This document shows, one piece after another, positions 24,901 to 36,998 of a stretch of 64,000 bases of DNA (the stretch's first letter is position 1; each line of letters starts with the position of its first letter). Below the pieces are notes generated by a model that worked only from the letters and a program-made list of their open reading frames with translations, was not told the origin of the DNA and did not search any database. Origin of the DNA: Rallus limicola (taxonomy: Eukaryota; Chordata; Aves; Gruiformes; Rallidae); the NCBI GenBank assembly GCA_022605955.1, contig JAKCOZ010000002.1, forward strand, positions 67,374,783 through 67,438,782, in the 5' to 3' direction. Made by a program: the position numbers and the translations under genes.

Positions 24901-27873
24901 TTAATAGGGCCTTTGGCTCTGCTTTGCTCTGACAACTTCCCGTAAAGCAGTCACAGGTGCCGCCAAGCTTCATTTTCTTCTATTTTAATTTTATGCAGAT
25001 TTTTATTACTGTATAGAACCATGGTGGGTGTTCTACTTCATGTGTGAATGCTGAAAGCAAAGAGTAAATGAAAGTAACAAGCCAAAAGATAAAAGTGCAC
25101 TTTTGTTGCTTTCACCATCTTTTAAAAAACACATTAAGTTTTACACTAAAAATATAATCACTCTTCCTTTCTGGTTTTCTCACTTTTGTGCTGGGAGGAA
25201 AAGGAAGATTACTCTAGATTAGACTTGTGAAATTTCTGAAGCCTTTGCTACCAGTCCCAAAAGACACAGGAAGAATTGCTGACCTGAACATCACCACTGG
25301 CGTTGGTGGCGATGTGGGGGGGGGGGCACCCACCACTGTGCAGATGTGCCTTGGGCTGGGTAGATACTTGTTTTAACTTGCCATATGCAAGAAAGAGCAT
25401 CAGGAATATATCAGTAGTATGTCCAGAAGCTCATTGAGTACCAGAGTTGTGAACGGCTGCTAGTTTTGTTACTCTTGAAAAGTTCTTGCAAGGTCAATAA
25501 GCAGAGGTACTGGTATGGAAGGGGAAGAAATGGGCTCTTGATGCCCAAAATTGTTTGCCATTTTATTTGGCCACTTTCCTTGTTTTCCTTCCAGGCAGCC
25601 AGAACAGATGAGGAGATACTGTGATATGCAGAAAATAGGTTTACCTTTCATAAGGTAGACTGGTTCAATAACACCACATCAGTTTAGATCAGCAGAGGAT
25701 TTTACATATTTCTTCTCACTGATGCCTCTCTCCCCCCTTCGGAGAGCTGCGTTATTACCTTTTTTCAATAGAGAGCACTGATTGCTTTTGAAATGCTGCT
25801 GCAGTTTGTCAAAGGATGAGGTTCCTTGTCATTTATGAAAAGACTTCTTTCTACAACCAGGGTAGTGAAGAAGAAGCTTTCAGAAAGCAATAACTGAAGC
25901 TCAGGGCCTTTAATGTCCCTGTAATTTTTTAAGATGAGTAAATGTTACTGTCAGCAGCTTTTATAGCTAAGCCACCAGACAAAACATTGCACATAAACAC
26001 ATTAAAGCCTTTAAGGAGAAGGGAATAAATGTAAACTGTGATGATTATAGGCTTTTTGATTGTTTATTTTTAAGAAAAATTATGTTTGTGGCAATTGTAT
26101 CCCTACCAATATTCTCCACCAGACTACTTTTGCCTATTAATCAGACATAGATATGCTAAAAATATTGACTCCTTCGTTAACAAAGCAAAAATCAAGGGAG
26201 CTTAAGTCAAGGATAGGTTGATTTCTGCTAGATGCAAGATGTTTTCTTCTACTGATTAGCACATCTGAGTGTGAAATATCGGTGATGTTTGTGAGGGAAG
26301 GATTTATTGTTTCAATAATCATGCTAGGTATTTATTCTTCCTATGTCTCCAGGCTAATTTCAGAGTAAACAATGGTGAGATAGGAGTTACACAGCTGCCT
26401 AATGCTGCAGGCATGCTTATTTTTCAAGTGGCACATAGTAATATTAAACTCACTAAACACCCTTGAGAACATGAGACATGGCAAAAAGGCTTGTAAAGCT
26501 ACTCAAACATTTTAAAGTGGAATTGTCAAAATTTACAACCATTGAACTCCCTGAAACTGATAAAATATTATTGGAAAATTATCTTCAGAGTTCTATAGAC
26601 TGCCAGATAATATAAAGTACCATCTTCCTACTGTAGTAGCAGCTTTTATCACTTGAGGACATGTCTCCTGTGTTACAAACTGAACCACCAGACTTCTCAA
26701 GCAGTTCAGTTAACTAGTTAGAGGCGGATTCTGAAGTAGTGGTCACAACATGAAGAGTCCTGGTTAAACTCAAACCCCATGTGCACATGCTCACTTATCA
26801 CAAAACCTGAGATAACTTAATGTTTCTTATCTGGCTTCGTTCTCTTCTTTCTGAGCAATAATGCCACCAACTAATTATTCCTGAAGAGAGATCCCTCGAG
26901 AGATGGCTGACATCTGTGCCACATACTGACTGCTCTGTTAGAAGCCTGCTGTTACATGCAGTTGGTGTCTGATCGGATTTCATGTGCCTCAAAACCCAGA
27001 CAACCTGCAACAGGATACTCCTAGGCAGTTAAAGCACATTAAATATTTAAACCTAGAATTTGACATCATCCATTAGGTCTATTAAAGGATCTCACTTCTT
27101 GCTGCCAGAACTAACCACACAGCTTACAAATGGTATGACTTTAAAAATGATGAGCTCTTTCTGCCTCTTATGCCCACCATGACTAATGTTCCATGGTAGT
27201 TTCCAGTGTTGCCACAATATCGCTGGCAGTTTCTGTGAGTGTTTCCAATCCCATTTCCACTGAAGAGTATGGCACTTAAATTGGTTTTGTACTGAATAGG
27301 AGAAGGGAATAATAATAATAATTCAGAATAGAGAAATTAGTGAACAAAACTGGACAAAGGAAATGAAAAATAATCTTAATTTGTTGGTAAAACTTGAGTT
27401 CATCAACAGAAATGTTTTATGGCAAGACCTCTTTGGTCTCATACCAAATCACTGAGAACCCCAGAAGGGAGGTGAACAGTCGTTGCCATTTCTAGCAAAA
27501 TTAAATAACTTCCCTGTGGCCTCACACTGATTGCAATGGCAAAGCTGAGGGTTACAGCCGGGTTTTGTGACTGTCAGTGCTGTCTTTATATTGGTACAGA
27601 TAGAAAATGTCATGGTGTATTTGGTCAAAGCACTCAACACTGCTCTAGTTGTGCTCCACCTGAAATCAGTAAATATTAAGCCCTTTACTCCATACATTAA
27701 GTAAGGACACCATATTGAAATGTCATTTTGCTTTCCTAGAAAGATTGGCACTGCTCTAATAATAATAATTAAAGTCTTCTGCACTGTGGATTTCTTTTCC
27801 CTTTAAAATGTTTAGGGTTTATCTCTATAAATGTGTTTGGTGCTTCTTGGATCACCAGTTCTTTCTGTAGCTT
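21961..27873. other. Intergenic DNA, no gene recognised
   Basis: No exon or mobile element seen. Both strands are open around 22,289-22,790 (151 codons on -, 89 on +) without recognisable similarity. Two AT-rich, repeat-free patches (25,910-26,110 and 26,390-26,560) could be conserved non-coding DNA. An AAT microsatellite of four units lies near 27,311. Confidence 0.6.
25316..25326. repeat. Run of eleven G within a G-rich stretch
   Basis: Eleven consecutive Gs follow GGCGTTGGTGGCGATGT. The cluster of G-runs on the + strand could form a G-quadruplex. Long G-runs are also error-prone in sequencing, so the count may be inexact. Confidence 0.8.
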
Positions 27874-28338
27874 TAGAATCATAGAATCATAGGATGAGGA
27901 AGGTTGGAAGGGAACTTTGGAGGTCATCTAGTCCAACCCCCCTGCAGATGGAGCCTCCACTACATCTCTGGGCAACCTGTTCCAGTGATCTACCACCCTC
28001 ATAGTGAAGATTTTTTTCCTAATATCCAACCTTTTTCTAGTTTAAACCCATTAGGCCTTGTCTGACTGCTACATGCCCTCATGAACAGCACTTCCCCAGC
28101 TTTCTTATAGGCATCTCTCAGGTACTGGAAGGCTGCTAAGGTCTCCAGAGCCTTCTATTCTCCAAGCTGATGTTCACCTGGGCCCACTTCTCCAGCCTGT
28201 CCAGGTCCCTCTGGTTGACATCCCGTCCCTCTGGCACATTAACTTCAACACTCAGCTTGGTGTCATCAGCAGATTTGCTGAAAGTGCACTCAATCACATT
28301 GTGAATATTATTATTAAAGATAAAGATATTAAACACCA
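27874..28338 (-). mobile_element. CR1 LINE on the minus strand with an internal deletion
   Basis: Read on the - strand, the copy first encodes a reverse-transcriptase stretch, CTFSKSADDTKLS then PEGRDVNQRDLDRLEKWAQV, where the usual FADD motif has become SADD. Near 28,163-28,172 it jumps directly to the LENRRLW block close to the ORF2 C-terminus, skipping the several hundred bases that normally separate them. It then runs to the 3' tail at 27,874 (inverted CTATGATTCTA). The frame stays open across the join until a stop at 28,138-28,136. Confidence 0.92.
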
Positions 28339-28581
28339 AAAAGAAAAGTTTTTTTGTGCTTTGCCTGATTTCATAACCCTGTAGCCATCTTTACTGATTC
28401 AAGGAAAAAAAAAGTTGCTTTATGCTCACTCCATTGTCTGCTTTTGAAGGCTGTTTTCTTTGAAGTTTTTGCAAAGCTCTGGAAAAGAAACTTTTGTATT
28501 GTTTATCTACACATTGTTCTTAAATTTAGTGTCTCCTCTAACTTAATGTCCTGAGAAATGATTCACAGAGTTATCACAGTT

Positions 28582-28675
28582 ATCACAGAATCTTAGGGGT
28601 TGGGAGGGACCTCAAGAGATCATCGGGTCCAACCCCCCTGCCAAAGCAGGCTCCCTATCTCATATTACATAGATT
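28582..28675 (-). mobile_element. CR1 LINE 3'-end fragment, minus strand
   Basis: Only the last ~95 bp of a CR1 remain. The inverted tail (TCACAGAATC), GGTTGGGAGGGACCTCAAG and GGTCCAACCCCCCTGCCAAA are the classic avian CR1 3'UTR. It lies 245 bp from the previous CR1 in the same orientation but belongs to a different 3'UTR type, so it is a separate insertion. Confidence 0.92.
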
Positions 28676-30183
28676 CCACTTCATTCTGTTATTATTTGGG
28701 CCATTTTTGGTGTGTGATTTCAATAGGAGTGTAGTTTAAGTAAGAAAGCAGGGAAAAATACCACTATTATAATTTTGGTGGTCCTGCAGTAGATAACTGA
28801 AGTGACATTGTGATAACTTTGAAGTAACAATGATGCTGATGTTAAAAAATGCTGTTTCCAGGGGATGTTGGTGTAGAACTTCTTAATACAAAATGTTGCT
28901 ATATCAGAAAGTGTGCTATTATATAATGATAGCAAAAAAAAGAGAGAATAATTGTATTTAGGAAAACACAAACAGTATGTGAGAAAGACTATTTGTCTGA
29001 AGAAAATTAGTTTTATGCTTTATTTTAAAGAGGTAGGCAGTACTGCTCTTACGTTAATCACTGCCAGAGTTCTAACTTCATGGTAAATTCTAACCTAAAG
29101 GTAACTTCATCTGGCAATGTAACTACCAAGAGCAAGTGAAGGAGGGGTGTGGCTGAGTAGCTTTAGATTGATTAAAAAGAGCTCCAGCTGCCTACAGGAT
29201 TTAAGGGTGGGGATGGTTGTCTACTTTTGTGAACAGTTTGCAATTTGTTGTGCTCTTGGAGTTGCTCTAGAAGGTACCATAGGTGATGGTCTGTGAGTCT
29301 TCCTGGTAAGCTGTTCTCCCTGCTCTAAACAGTAACTGCTATGAGGTTGGGAGTCTTTCTATAGAAATCAGTTTGGGCTTTGCCTCTATGTCTGTGCTTG
29401 CTTTTGAGCTCAGCTCAAGTCTGCCTCATTGTTTGATAAATGGATTTGTTGGGTTTTTTTTCCCCTGGCTAATACAGGCTTAGCTTACTTTCATTTTTGT
29501 TTGGTTCCTTTTTCTACTGAAGGACAGGTGTCTGTGGCTTCTCACGTATGTAAACCTGAGGGTGATAGAGAGAAAGAAATACAGCACTGATGCATTTATT
29601 TTATTATTCAATTATATAAAACTTACCTTGGCTACTTAAAAAGTAGGTCAAGTCTGAGGCCTTCTGAAGCTGTTCTTTTTACAGGTAAGCAGAACTGTCT
29701 TTACACAGGTTAGGGATAAGATGGTAATGCCAAGGAGGAATAGAGAAATATCTTTGGTCAATATAGTCACCACAAGGAAATTAACTGCACCAAGTTCCTT
29801 GCTTCTTTAGAAGTTTGTCTCTGACCTTTTACTTTGACCCTTTGCAGCTTTATCACCTCTCCCCTGTATCTCCTACTCTACTCTCCCATCTGCAAACCTC
29901 TCACCCTCCCCGCTAGACTCTCCTTTTCTCTTCAGCCTGCCTCAGTGCTTACCACACACCTAAGGAATCAGCACAATGCATTACCCGCTCCTTTCCTCAT
30001 GCTAATGCTGCTCCAGAGACTGTCTCTTCCTCACTTGTTATTCCTGACTCTCTTGCACCTCTAGGAATCAAAACTCCTTCTCTTGATACTGGAATGTCAT
30101 TTTCTTGGCAAAATCGTAGTCTTATTAAGAGCTTCTGACATGATTCAAAGCTATATGAAATATAATAGTGAATATAAGTCATA
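28676..30183. other. Intergenic DNA between CR1 fragments
   Basis: No gene or further repeat recognised. The 29,830-30,000 stretch is C/T-rich on the + strand. Confidence 0.65.
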
Positions 30184-30240
30184 TCACAGAATCATAAGGG
30201 TTGGAAGGGACCTCGAGAAATCATTGGGTCCAACCCCCCT
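30184..30240 (-). mobile_element. CR1 LINE 3'-end fragment, minus strand, very short
   Basis: TCACAGAATCATAAGGGTTG through GGTCCAACCCCCCT is the inverted terminal ~57 bp of CR1. Severe 5' truncation of this kind is normal for CR1. Confidence 0.92.
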
Positions 30241-30689
30241 GAGTGATAGGAAATATCAAAATATCTGATCACACTCTTACCACTCCAACAATGAACTGTG
30301 TAGTATATTTTGTCTTCCCCCAGTTATAAACTATTATTCACAGAAGTAAATTTGGCTTAGTTGTATCACTGTGCATCATAGAGAATTTCTATTTTTCTTT
30401 CCTATTTGGTTCTGCCTAAACTTTTCCAGGCCCCAAGTTTTGCTCTGCTTTTGGCTCTATGAGTAATTTTGCTTTAGCTTTTCTTTGCTTTTGAAGCTTT
30501 TCTGCTAGTGCCCTGCTTCATGATCTGAACAAAAATGACCTTTGAGAAGGCAAACAATCTTGCAGTCTCTGCTTGGTGAAGAGCTGACTGAAAAGCGGTA
30601 TCCCATTTCCTCTGAAAATGTCTGCTTTTTATTCCCCCTGCTAGGCTTTTGCCAAGAGAAGGGGAATGATTGTTAAATTTCTAGTGCTT

Positions 30690-31000
30690 TCCAGTTTCTT
30701 GTCGCGTCGGCGCTCTGTGCTGCTGCATCCAACCCAAGGTAGCCACCATTGAGGGATTTCATATCATACCATAAAGAGAGAAACAGCAAATATGGGAACA
30801 GCTTCAAATACATTGAAATGGTGAAAAAGCACAGAAGGAAATAATTACCACTTTATTCATGTTATTAGGCTAGACTGAGACAGTCCCTTTCAGCAGGCCA
30901 TCTGTCTCCGATTAAAATGGAAAGGTTTCTTATGAAATGATGCGTTTGCAAGGGGTTCACAGCTGCAGAACCAAGCAAATCTTTTAACATCTGTTCAGTC
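30690..31000. promoter_or_regulatory. Candidate conserved non-coding block
   Basis: Starts with an unusual CpG cluster (GTCGCGTCGGCGCTC near 30,702) in otherwise CpG-poor desert. It continues as repeat-free AT-rich DNA with homeodomain-like cores (CCGATTAAAATGG, GTTATTAGGC). No coding frame is evident. This is inferred from composition only. Confidence 0.25.
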
Positions 31001-31324
31001 TAAAGAGAGCTGGACCTGAGGTACCTTTGGATGAGTAGTCTTGAAGTGATGCTTTACCTCGGATATTCATCTCCTGTGGTCTCAGTGATCACTGCTGTGC
31101 AGCATACTTTGTCACTTGGGAAGGTCAGGGAGGAGGCTAATGTGAGCCTGGCCAGCGGCCTGGAAAAATGGCCTTTTAAAACAAGGCCAGAATGGATTGT
31201 GCACTGCTTTTCTGTCCCTTGTTGTTCTGAATTTGCTGATGGGGTTATCAAATGGGACTGGAAAGAACAGCCAGTGGAGACAGAGGGCTTGTGTGTCTTG
31301 AGAAAGCCCACTACCCAAATATTT

Positions 31325-31343
31325 CCTTTTTTTTTTTTTTTTT
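31325..31343. repeat. Poly-T tract
   Basis: An almost pure T run of about 19 bases. There is no SINE body next to it, so it is not read as a retroposon tail. Confidence 0.85.
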
Positions 31344-34143
31344 TACCTTCCCAAACCCATTTCAGCTCTTTAAAAATCTATGCAATCTGAGAACTTGAAA
31401 CTCTTACAGCTGTAAGAAGACTACATCCTTCTCTGTGTGTAGTCATAATGGCATCACTCACATTGCTTAGTCATGGGTCTTGCTCTGCCATCAGGCAGTG
31501 ATAAATGGTATCAACAATCATAATGTACGTTCAGTCAGCACTGAATACATTTCAGGCTTCACCAGTTTTGTTCTTGTCACGTTTCTGCCCTGTTTGTTCA
31601 CTGAAGAGAATGATGAGTTTACTCTTACTTGAGCATTTATTTCAAACGTGTTTGTCTTTATTAATCTCATTGTATGAAGCACAGGAAATGACTGGGTGCC
31701 CCAAAAAAGGGACTAAATATTTATATAGCAGTCCAGAAAGGTCATGTGTTGTGCACAGGGATAAAAATAATCCATCTGTGATCAACTGTCTTATTTAGAA
31801 GGCAAACAAAATGGCTACCTTGAAATATGATTAATATGTCTGTGCAACTAGATCATGCATGCATGGTTGCTCCGGAGCTAGGGTGTGCTATGCTGTGCAT
31901 TTACATTGAGATGATTAATCCAGCAGGTCTAGCACATCTGGGTCTTCAGCTAGCCAAGAAGCCCTGGCTGCTCTTGCTGAAGGTTTTAAACCTGTCAGTG
32001 AGACATGCACTGATGTGAAGACACTAGGTATATGTAGACATCTGTCTTTGGTATAGGGCTGTTGGGAGCAACAGGAAAAACACCTTGGCCCCAAGGGAGG
32101 GAACCAATACTGCTGTGGAAGATGGGACAATCTGTGTGGGGCAGCAATGGAGAAGGATAATAGTATTGCTAAGCAGGGAAAGGGGTTTTCCTACCCAGCC
32201 AAAGCCCTGGCAGCAGCAGAAGTGGACAACATGTGTCTCCATTCTTCCCATTTCCTCTTCTTTCCAGGGACAGTTTGGAGTTAGACCATCGTCCTTGGGA
32301 GAATTATGTTAAGAATCTGTGAATTGTATTACCTAAGCTGGACCTGAATTAGATATGCTGCATGACAGATGTAGAGGGAAAATCATCTTGGATCTTGTGT
32401 TTCCATTTCCTGGAAGCACGTGTTTCCTAAAGAAAAATGTATACAACATAATTTAAATAATAAATTTTTGTTCTAGAATTCTGAAAATAAGGCCAGATAA
32501 AACCTTTTTTTAATAGAGAAATTGAGTCTGTTTCTTGTGTATTACCATCCTTTATACAGAAATTGTGATTACTTTCTCCATTACATTCAGTGATGCTAAC
32601 ATTGGTTTTTACATTGCTGGTTAGATCTTTCTAATTTGAACATTTGTGTTATCCAGCTGGTGGAGGGTTTTTTCAGTAAAAATATCTGAATGATGTTAAA
32701 GTTCTTGTGGGGAGGGGGAGAAGTGATGATGAGCACAGGAGAGGTGATAAATTCCTTAAACTGGTAGAGAGCAAAACCCAGAGCAGGTTGCTAAGAATCA
32801 AGGATAGTCCTGAAGATGGTTCCTCCAAGTAGCAAGGGAAAGATGAAGGATAATTAAAAGTAGATTTTGAAGAGGAAAACAAAGCATGACACTCCTGTCA
32901 CAACATTTTCATGTTTCAGTCTGTGCTTTATGACTTGCTACAAGTGAGACATAAAGAACTGGGTACAACTGAATAAACTGAGGATGCCACTCACTCCAGC
33001 ATGTATCAGATATGGCCCAGACAATAGCCTGACAGGATAGGTGTTTTAGAACAAAATCAATTACATAGTACAATCAGAAGAAGGATGTATATTGTTATTT
33101 ATGAAACTGAGATATACTATAGAAAATGCAGTAATTAACAGTCTTTGTCCAGAGACAGATGAGTGTTTAAAAACATGCCTAATACTTGGCAGTTTTGGAA
33201 GATAATTAATGAGGTAGGAAGACATGGTGTATATGATATATAATGTTTTTTTACATTGCGCCTTGTGACCCTACTTTTCAGGTCTCCTGATTACTAAATA
33301 TTTCACATGGCTCTGACCAGACATCTGGAAGCCATTCATGAAGTGCTAAGCAGCACGATGTAGGCTGAAGATCTTTTCAAGACTCTGCAAGGAACACAAA
33401 GTTGAAAGGAAAAAAAAGAGCTCTTATTCAAGGTATGTTAAGTGTAGTATGTTCCTTTTGGAGTATGTTTTTTATGCACCCAAGCCATAGGACCAGGAAC
33501 ACTGTCCTTGGTCTTTCAGGAAACAGGTCATCTCAGCCTGAGTCCCCTGCCTGGTGGGGAAACAGCATCTTCCTGACAAGAGACCCAGTTTATAACTTCT
33601 TATTCTATGCTATACTCAGTGACTAGTATAGGCAGTTACTGTTTCCATAGCAGTAATGATAAATAGGTATTTTTCACTCCTAAGATGTTAGTACTCCATC
33701 AGTCCTGGACAGAAAAGATCCTCAGTGCCTGACGAAAACATTTTTCACTTATCATAACTCAGAGTACTGATAAAACCATTTCTGTCAAGATATAATACTT
33801 CCCATGCTGTGGAAACACCACCTCTTTGTCTCTGTTAAGGACTGGGAATCTGGTGAAGACTTGGCTTCTGTGAGTAGCAGGGAAAATGCAGGAGAGGACA
33901 GTGATTCTTCCAGTCTGGCACAGCTGGTGTTGGGTGAAGAGAGCTACATGGCAATGTGAATCAAGTATGTGAGTCTAGAGAGTCCTGGAGAGTGGGATTC
34001 AAAGGTGTGAGTTGGATAGAGCTCTTTTTTTCTTTTTTTAATTTATTTTATTTTTAATGAATGAGAGGTAGGACTCAAACAACAAAATAGAACCAGCCTC
34101 TGTCTGAAGGACCCAAAAGTACACTGTGGGATACTGATAAAAG

Positions 34144-34181
34144 GGGCAGCTCATGATAAAAGAGGCAGCTCATGATAAAAC
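34144..34181. repeat. 19-bp tandem duplication
   Basis: Two adjacent copies of GGCAGCTCATGATAAAA with a 2-base spacer give a period of 19 bp. Confidence 0.88.
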
Positions 34182-34738
34182 TGAGTGGTGCTTGAGGCCA
34201 CTTGCAACAGAAAGTGCATCCTTCCAAATAGGAAACCTTGATATACTCCACCTGACCCCAGCCTGCTATCAATCACCAGCACTGTTGCAATGTAACACAC
34301 TCTTGGTGACAGCTTGAAAAATTAAAGACCCAAAAATAGTCATCTGGAAAGAAGTATGTCACAGCACATGTACCAGGGCTCAGCACTGAAATCTTTCCAG
34401 GTGTACCATAATATGCTGTATATGGCATGCACTAATACACACTGTTAATTAACTATTGCTTGCTCTCGTGGCACGGAAGTTTATGCAAAATCCTACAGTC
34501 TGGTTTGGGTTCTTCTTAGTGAACACACCCAATTCCAGCTGCCTTGTCTTTACAGGTGTTTGCTGGGAAAGAAGTGTTTATGGATCAATGCAGAGGGAAC
34601 AGCCCCTGCCAAGCTGTTAGCAGCCCCACTGCTCCCTGCCTGCTGCCTGAGCTGTGTTGTGTGCTCATGGACTCAAGCTAAACCTTACATTGCTCACTAT
34701 GTTCTTATTTATTTTTCGTATTTGCAGAAATCTAGTAA

Positions 34739-34743
34739 GAGGC
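34739..34743. repeat. Target-site duplication GAGGC, left copy
   Basis: Perfect 5-bp direct repeat immediately before the LTR; the partner is at 35,332-35,336. Confidence 0.9.
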
Positions 34744-35331
34744 TGTCCTGGTTTCAGTCAGGATAGAGTTAACTTCATTTGTAGCAGTGGATGGAATGCT
34801 GTGTTTGGGAGTTAAAATGAAAGCAGTGCTGATAACACCCTGATGTTTTTAGTTGCAGTCAGACAGTCAAAGCCAGGACAGGTGACCCAGATGGGCCAAA
34901 GAGAGTATTCCATGCCAATTACGTCCTGACCAGGATAAAGGGGGGCTGATGGGAGGAAGAAGGGGGGCGGTTCCGGGACGCGAGCGGCCGGGACACGAGG
35001 GTCTTGGGGGACAGTCGGGTTCCGGGACGGCTCTGGGTGGTGCAGCCTGAGTTGTGTGGTTCAGTGAGAAACTGCATTGTGTATCAGTAGTTTCATATTC
35101 TTTTGCTCTAAATCCTGTTAGCATTGTATATATTTTATCTTTCTGTTATCTTAGTAAACTATCCTTATCCCAACCCACGGGCCTCTTAGTCTCTTGGTTT
35201 TGGAGTTATTTGCCCCTTCCTTTTCCCTTCCCTTGTTTCCCACCTCCCCTTTCCCTTTTCTCCTGCTCTTTTACTTTAAGGAGCAGGCAGCTGCGTGGAT
35301 CTCGGCCCACAGCCGGGGTGAAACCACGACA
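34744..35331 (+). mobile_element. Solo LTR of an ERVL-type endogenous retrovirus, 588 bp
   Basis: The element begins TGTCCTGGTTTCAGTCAGG and ends AACCACGACA, with perfect 5-bp duplications GAGGC on either side (34,739-34,743 and 35,332-35,336). A GATAAAGG box near 34,934 stands where the relative at 18,250 has its TATA box, and AGTAAA (35,153-35,158) stands where that one has AATAAA. The 34,960-35,040 segment is CpG-rich with two copies of GGTTCCGGGACG, and 35,210-35,275 is a pyrimidine-rich tract absent from the 403-bp relative. No gag, pol or env sequence flanks it. Confidence 0.93.
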
Positions 35332-35336
35332 GAGGC
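35332..35336. repeat. Target-site duplication GAGGC, right copy
   Basis: Perfect match to 34,739-34,743 directly after the terminal CA of the LTR. Confidence 0.9.
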
Positions 35337-35520
35337 TTTCTTTCCCTGGCTGTCATTTCTCTAGTAAAACCCAGGCTAGGAATTCAATTAAATAAATGTG
35401 AACAGGAACAGGCCAGTGGGTAAAAGCAAATGAAGGCTACACATCTACTAGTGATGGCAAAATGCAACAGACTGGTCTCAGAAATGTTTCCCATGTGGTG
35501 TGTTGCTTATGGGAGGAGGA

Positions 35521-35855
35521 TTTGACCTCATCAATGTCTGTAAATATGTAAGGGGTGAGTGTCAGAAGGATGTAGCTCAGGCTCTTCTCAGTGATGTCCA
35601 ATGACAGGATGAGGGGCAATGGGTGCAAGCTGGAGCGCAGGAGACTCCATGTGAACACAAGGAAAAGCTTTTTCACAGTGAGGGTGACAGAGCACTGGAA
35701 GAGACTACCCAGAGAGGCTGTGGAGTCTCCTTCCCTGGAGACATTCAAACCCCGTCTGGATGCATTTCTGTGTGATTTAGCCTAGGTGATCTAGGCAGGA
35801 GGGTTTGACTAGATGATCTTTCGAGGTCTCTTCCAGCCCATAACATTCTGTGAGG
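35521..35855 (+). mobile_element. CR1 LINE, 5'-truncated, inserted 185 bp from an LTR
   Basis: It starts at CTCATCAATGTCTGTAAATA in the ORF2 3' region and ends at ATAACATTCTGTGAGG. From 35,591 to 35,785 the ORF2 C-terminus is open, with [20 protein letters not shown], and stops at TAG (GATTTAGCCTAGG), as in the copy at 10,515. The two copies are clear relatives with independent substitutions. Confidence 0.95.
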
Positions 35856-36875
35856 ATGGAAGGGTGTCTTTGCTGTGGTTAGAAAATGCTGTCATTTGCA
35901 TAGGTTCACCAAGCAGCAGAGGGGATATTGTGGAACTTCATAAACATGACATTGCTACTTAGGCTTGAGTAAAACTTAAGGCTTAAATGCATACGTGTCA
36001 AAACTTCAGTTTGTAAGTAAACCTGCCATTGACTTTACCCAGATATGTGGAATCTGGTCTGTACTTAGAAGCCAGAGAATGACTAATATAGGCTGCTTTA
36101 TTTAAATCTTCTCATTCCAATTTACAATACTTCTATATGATAACAAACAAGAAAAACTTTAATTAATATCTTCAGAATACAATCATTAGAATACACTTAC
36201 AGGAAAGTAGGTCTTTTAACCAAGTGCTTTCAAAAAACATAATGCATTACAAAGCTGCTTTTAAAATCCACAAAAAATCCTTAGTGTCTAAAAGAGCCAC
36301 CTGGAGACATCATGATAGAGTATCATTGAACAGGAATGAAAGGCAAAGTGGAATGTCTTTTATTCTAAAAATTTCCAGACACAAATTAGAACTATCAGGT
36401 TTTGTGACTAGATTAATCCTCATGCATCACTTGCCATACAATGTGAATTAAACCTGTTACTTGACAGTGCATGGTATGTGAAGAACTTTATTTACAAAAA
36501 TTTGGTGACCAGTCTTAGACTCCCCATGATGGCCACTTCTTTAGAGAAGAAAGGAAGTGCAGGTCTTGCTCTACTTGCTCTACATAATCCTCTTTTCAGA
36601 AAAGTCAAACAGACTTGCCAGTGAATAAACCCAGACAAGAGCTGCCTGCCAAAGAAGGGAAAAAAAAGCCTTAGAAAAATATGAGTCAAGAACTGGAGCA
36701 GCATGCTCAGAATCCTAAACCCTCCCTGAGATCAATCCTCTTTGTGTAAAAGCCTTCCTTGTCAATGTCCCTGGCTCCAAACTGTTTCATGGGGACCTGC
36801 TCACCAGAGCACATCGGCACCACTCTTTTTGAAATGAAATATAAAACGTTGCACCACTATGTTCAAGAAGTTTTG
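35856..36875. other. Intergenic DNA between CR1 copies
   Basis: AT-rich, with no exon recognised. The part next to the CR1 at 36,876 may be eroded CR1 upstream sequence, but I cannot show it. Confidence 0.6.
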
Positions 36876-36998
36876 AAGAGTTCAAGAAGCATCTGGATGA
36901 TGTGCTCAGTCCTGTGCTCTGACTTGGCTGGCCATGTATGGAGCCAGGAGTTGGACTCAATTATCCTTGTGGGTCCCTTCTAACTCAGGATATTCTAT
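36876..36998 (+). mobile_element. CR1 LINE 3' fragment, old
   Basis: GAGTTCAAGAAGCATCTGGA, GGAGCCAGGAGTTGGACTC, CCTTGTGGGTCCCTTCTAAC and the tail TATTCTAT match the 3' end of a CR1 subfamily distinct from the one at 35,521. The upstream part is too eroded to follow. Confidence 0.85.

Larger units (their letters stand above)
31001..34738. other. Intergenic DNA, no gene recognised
   Basis: Contains a poly-T tract at 31,325, a T/A-rich low-complexity stretch near 34,026-34,057 and the 19-bp duplication at 34,144. The 119-codon frame at 31,031-31,390 runs into the poly-T and is not family-like. Confidence 0.65.
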
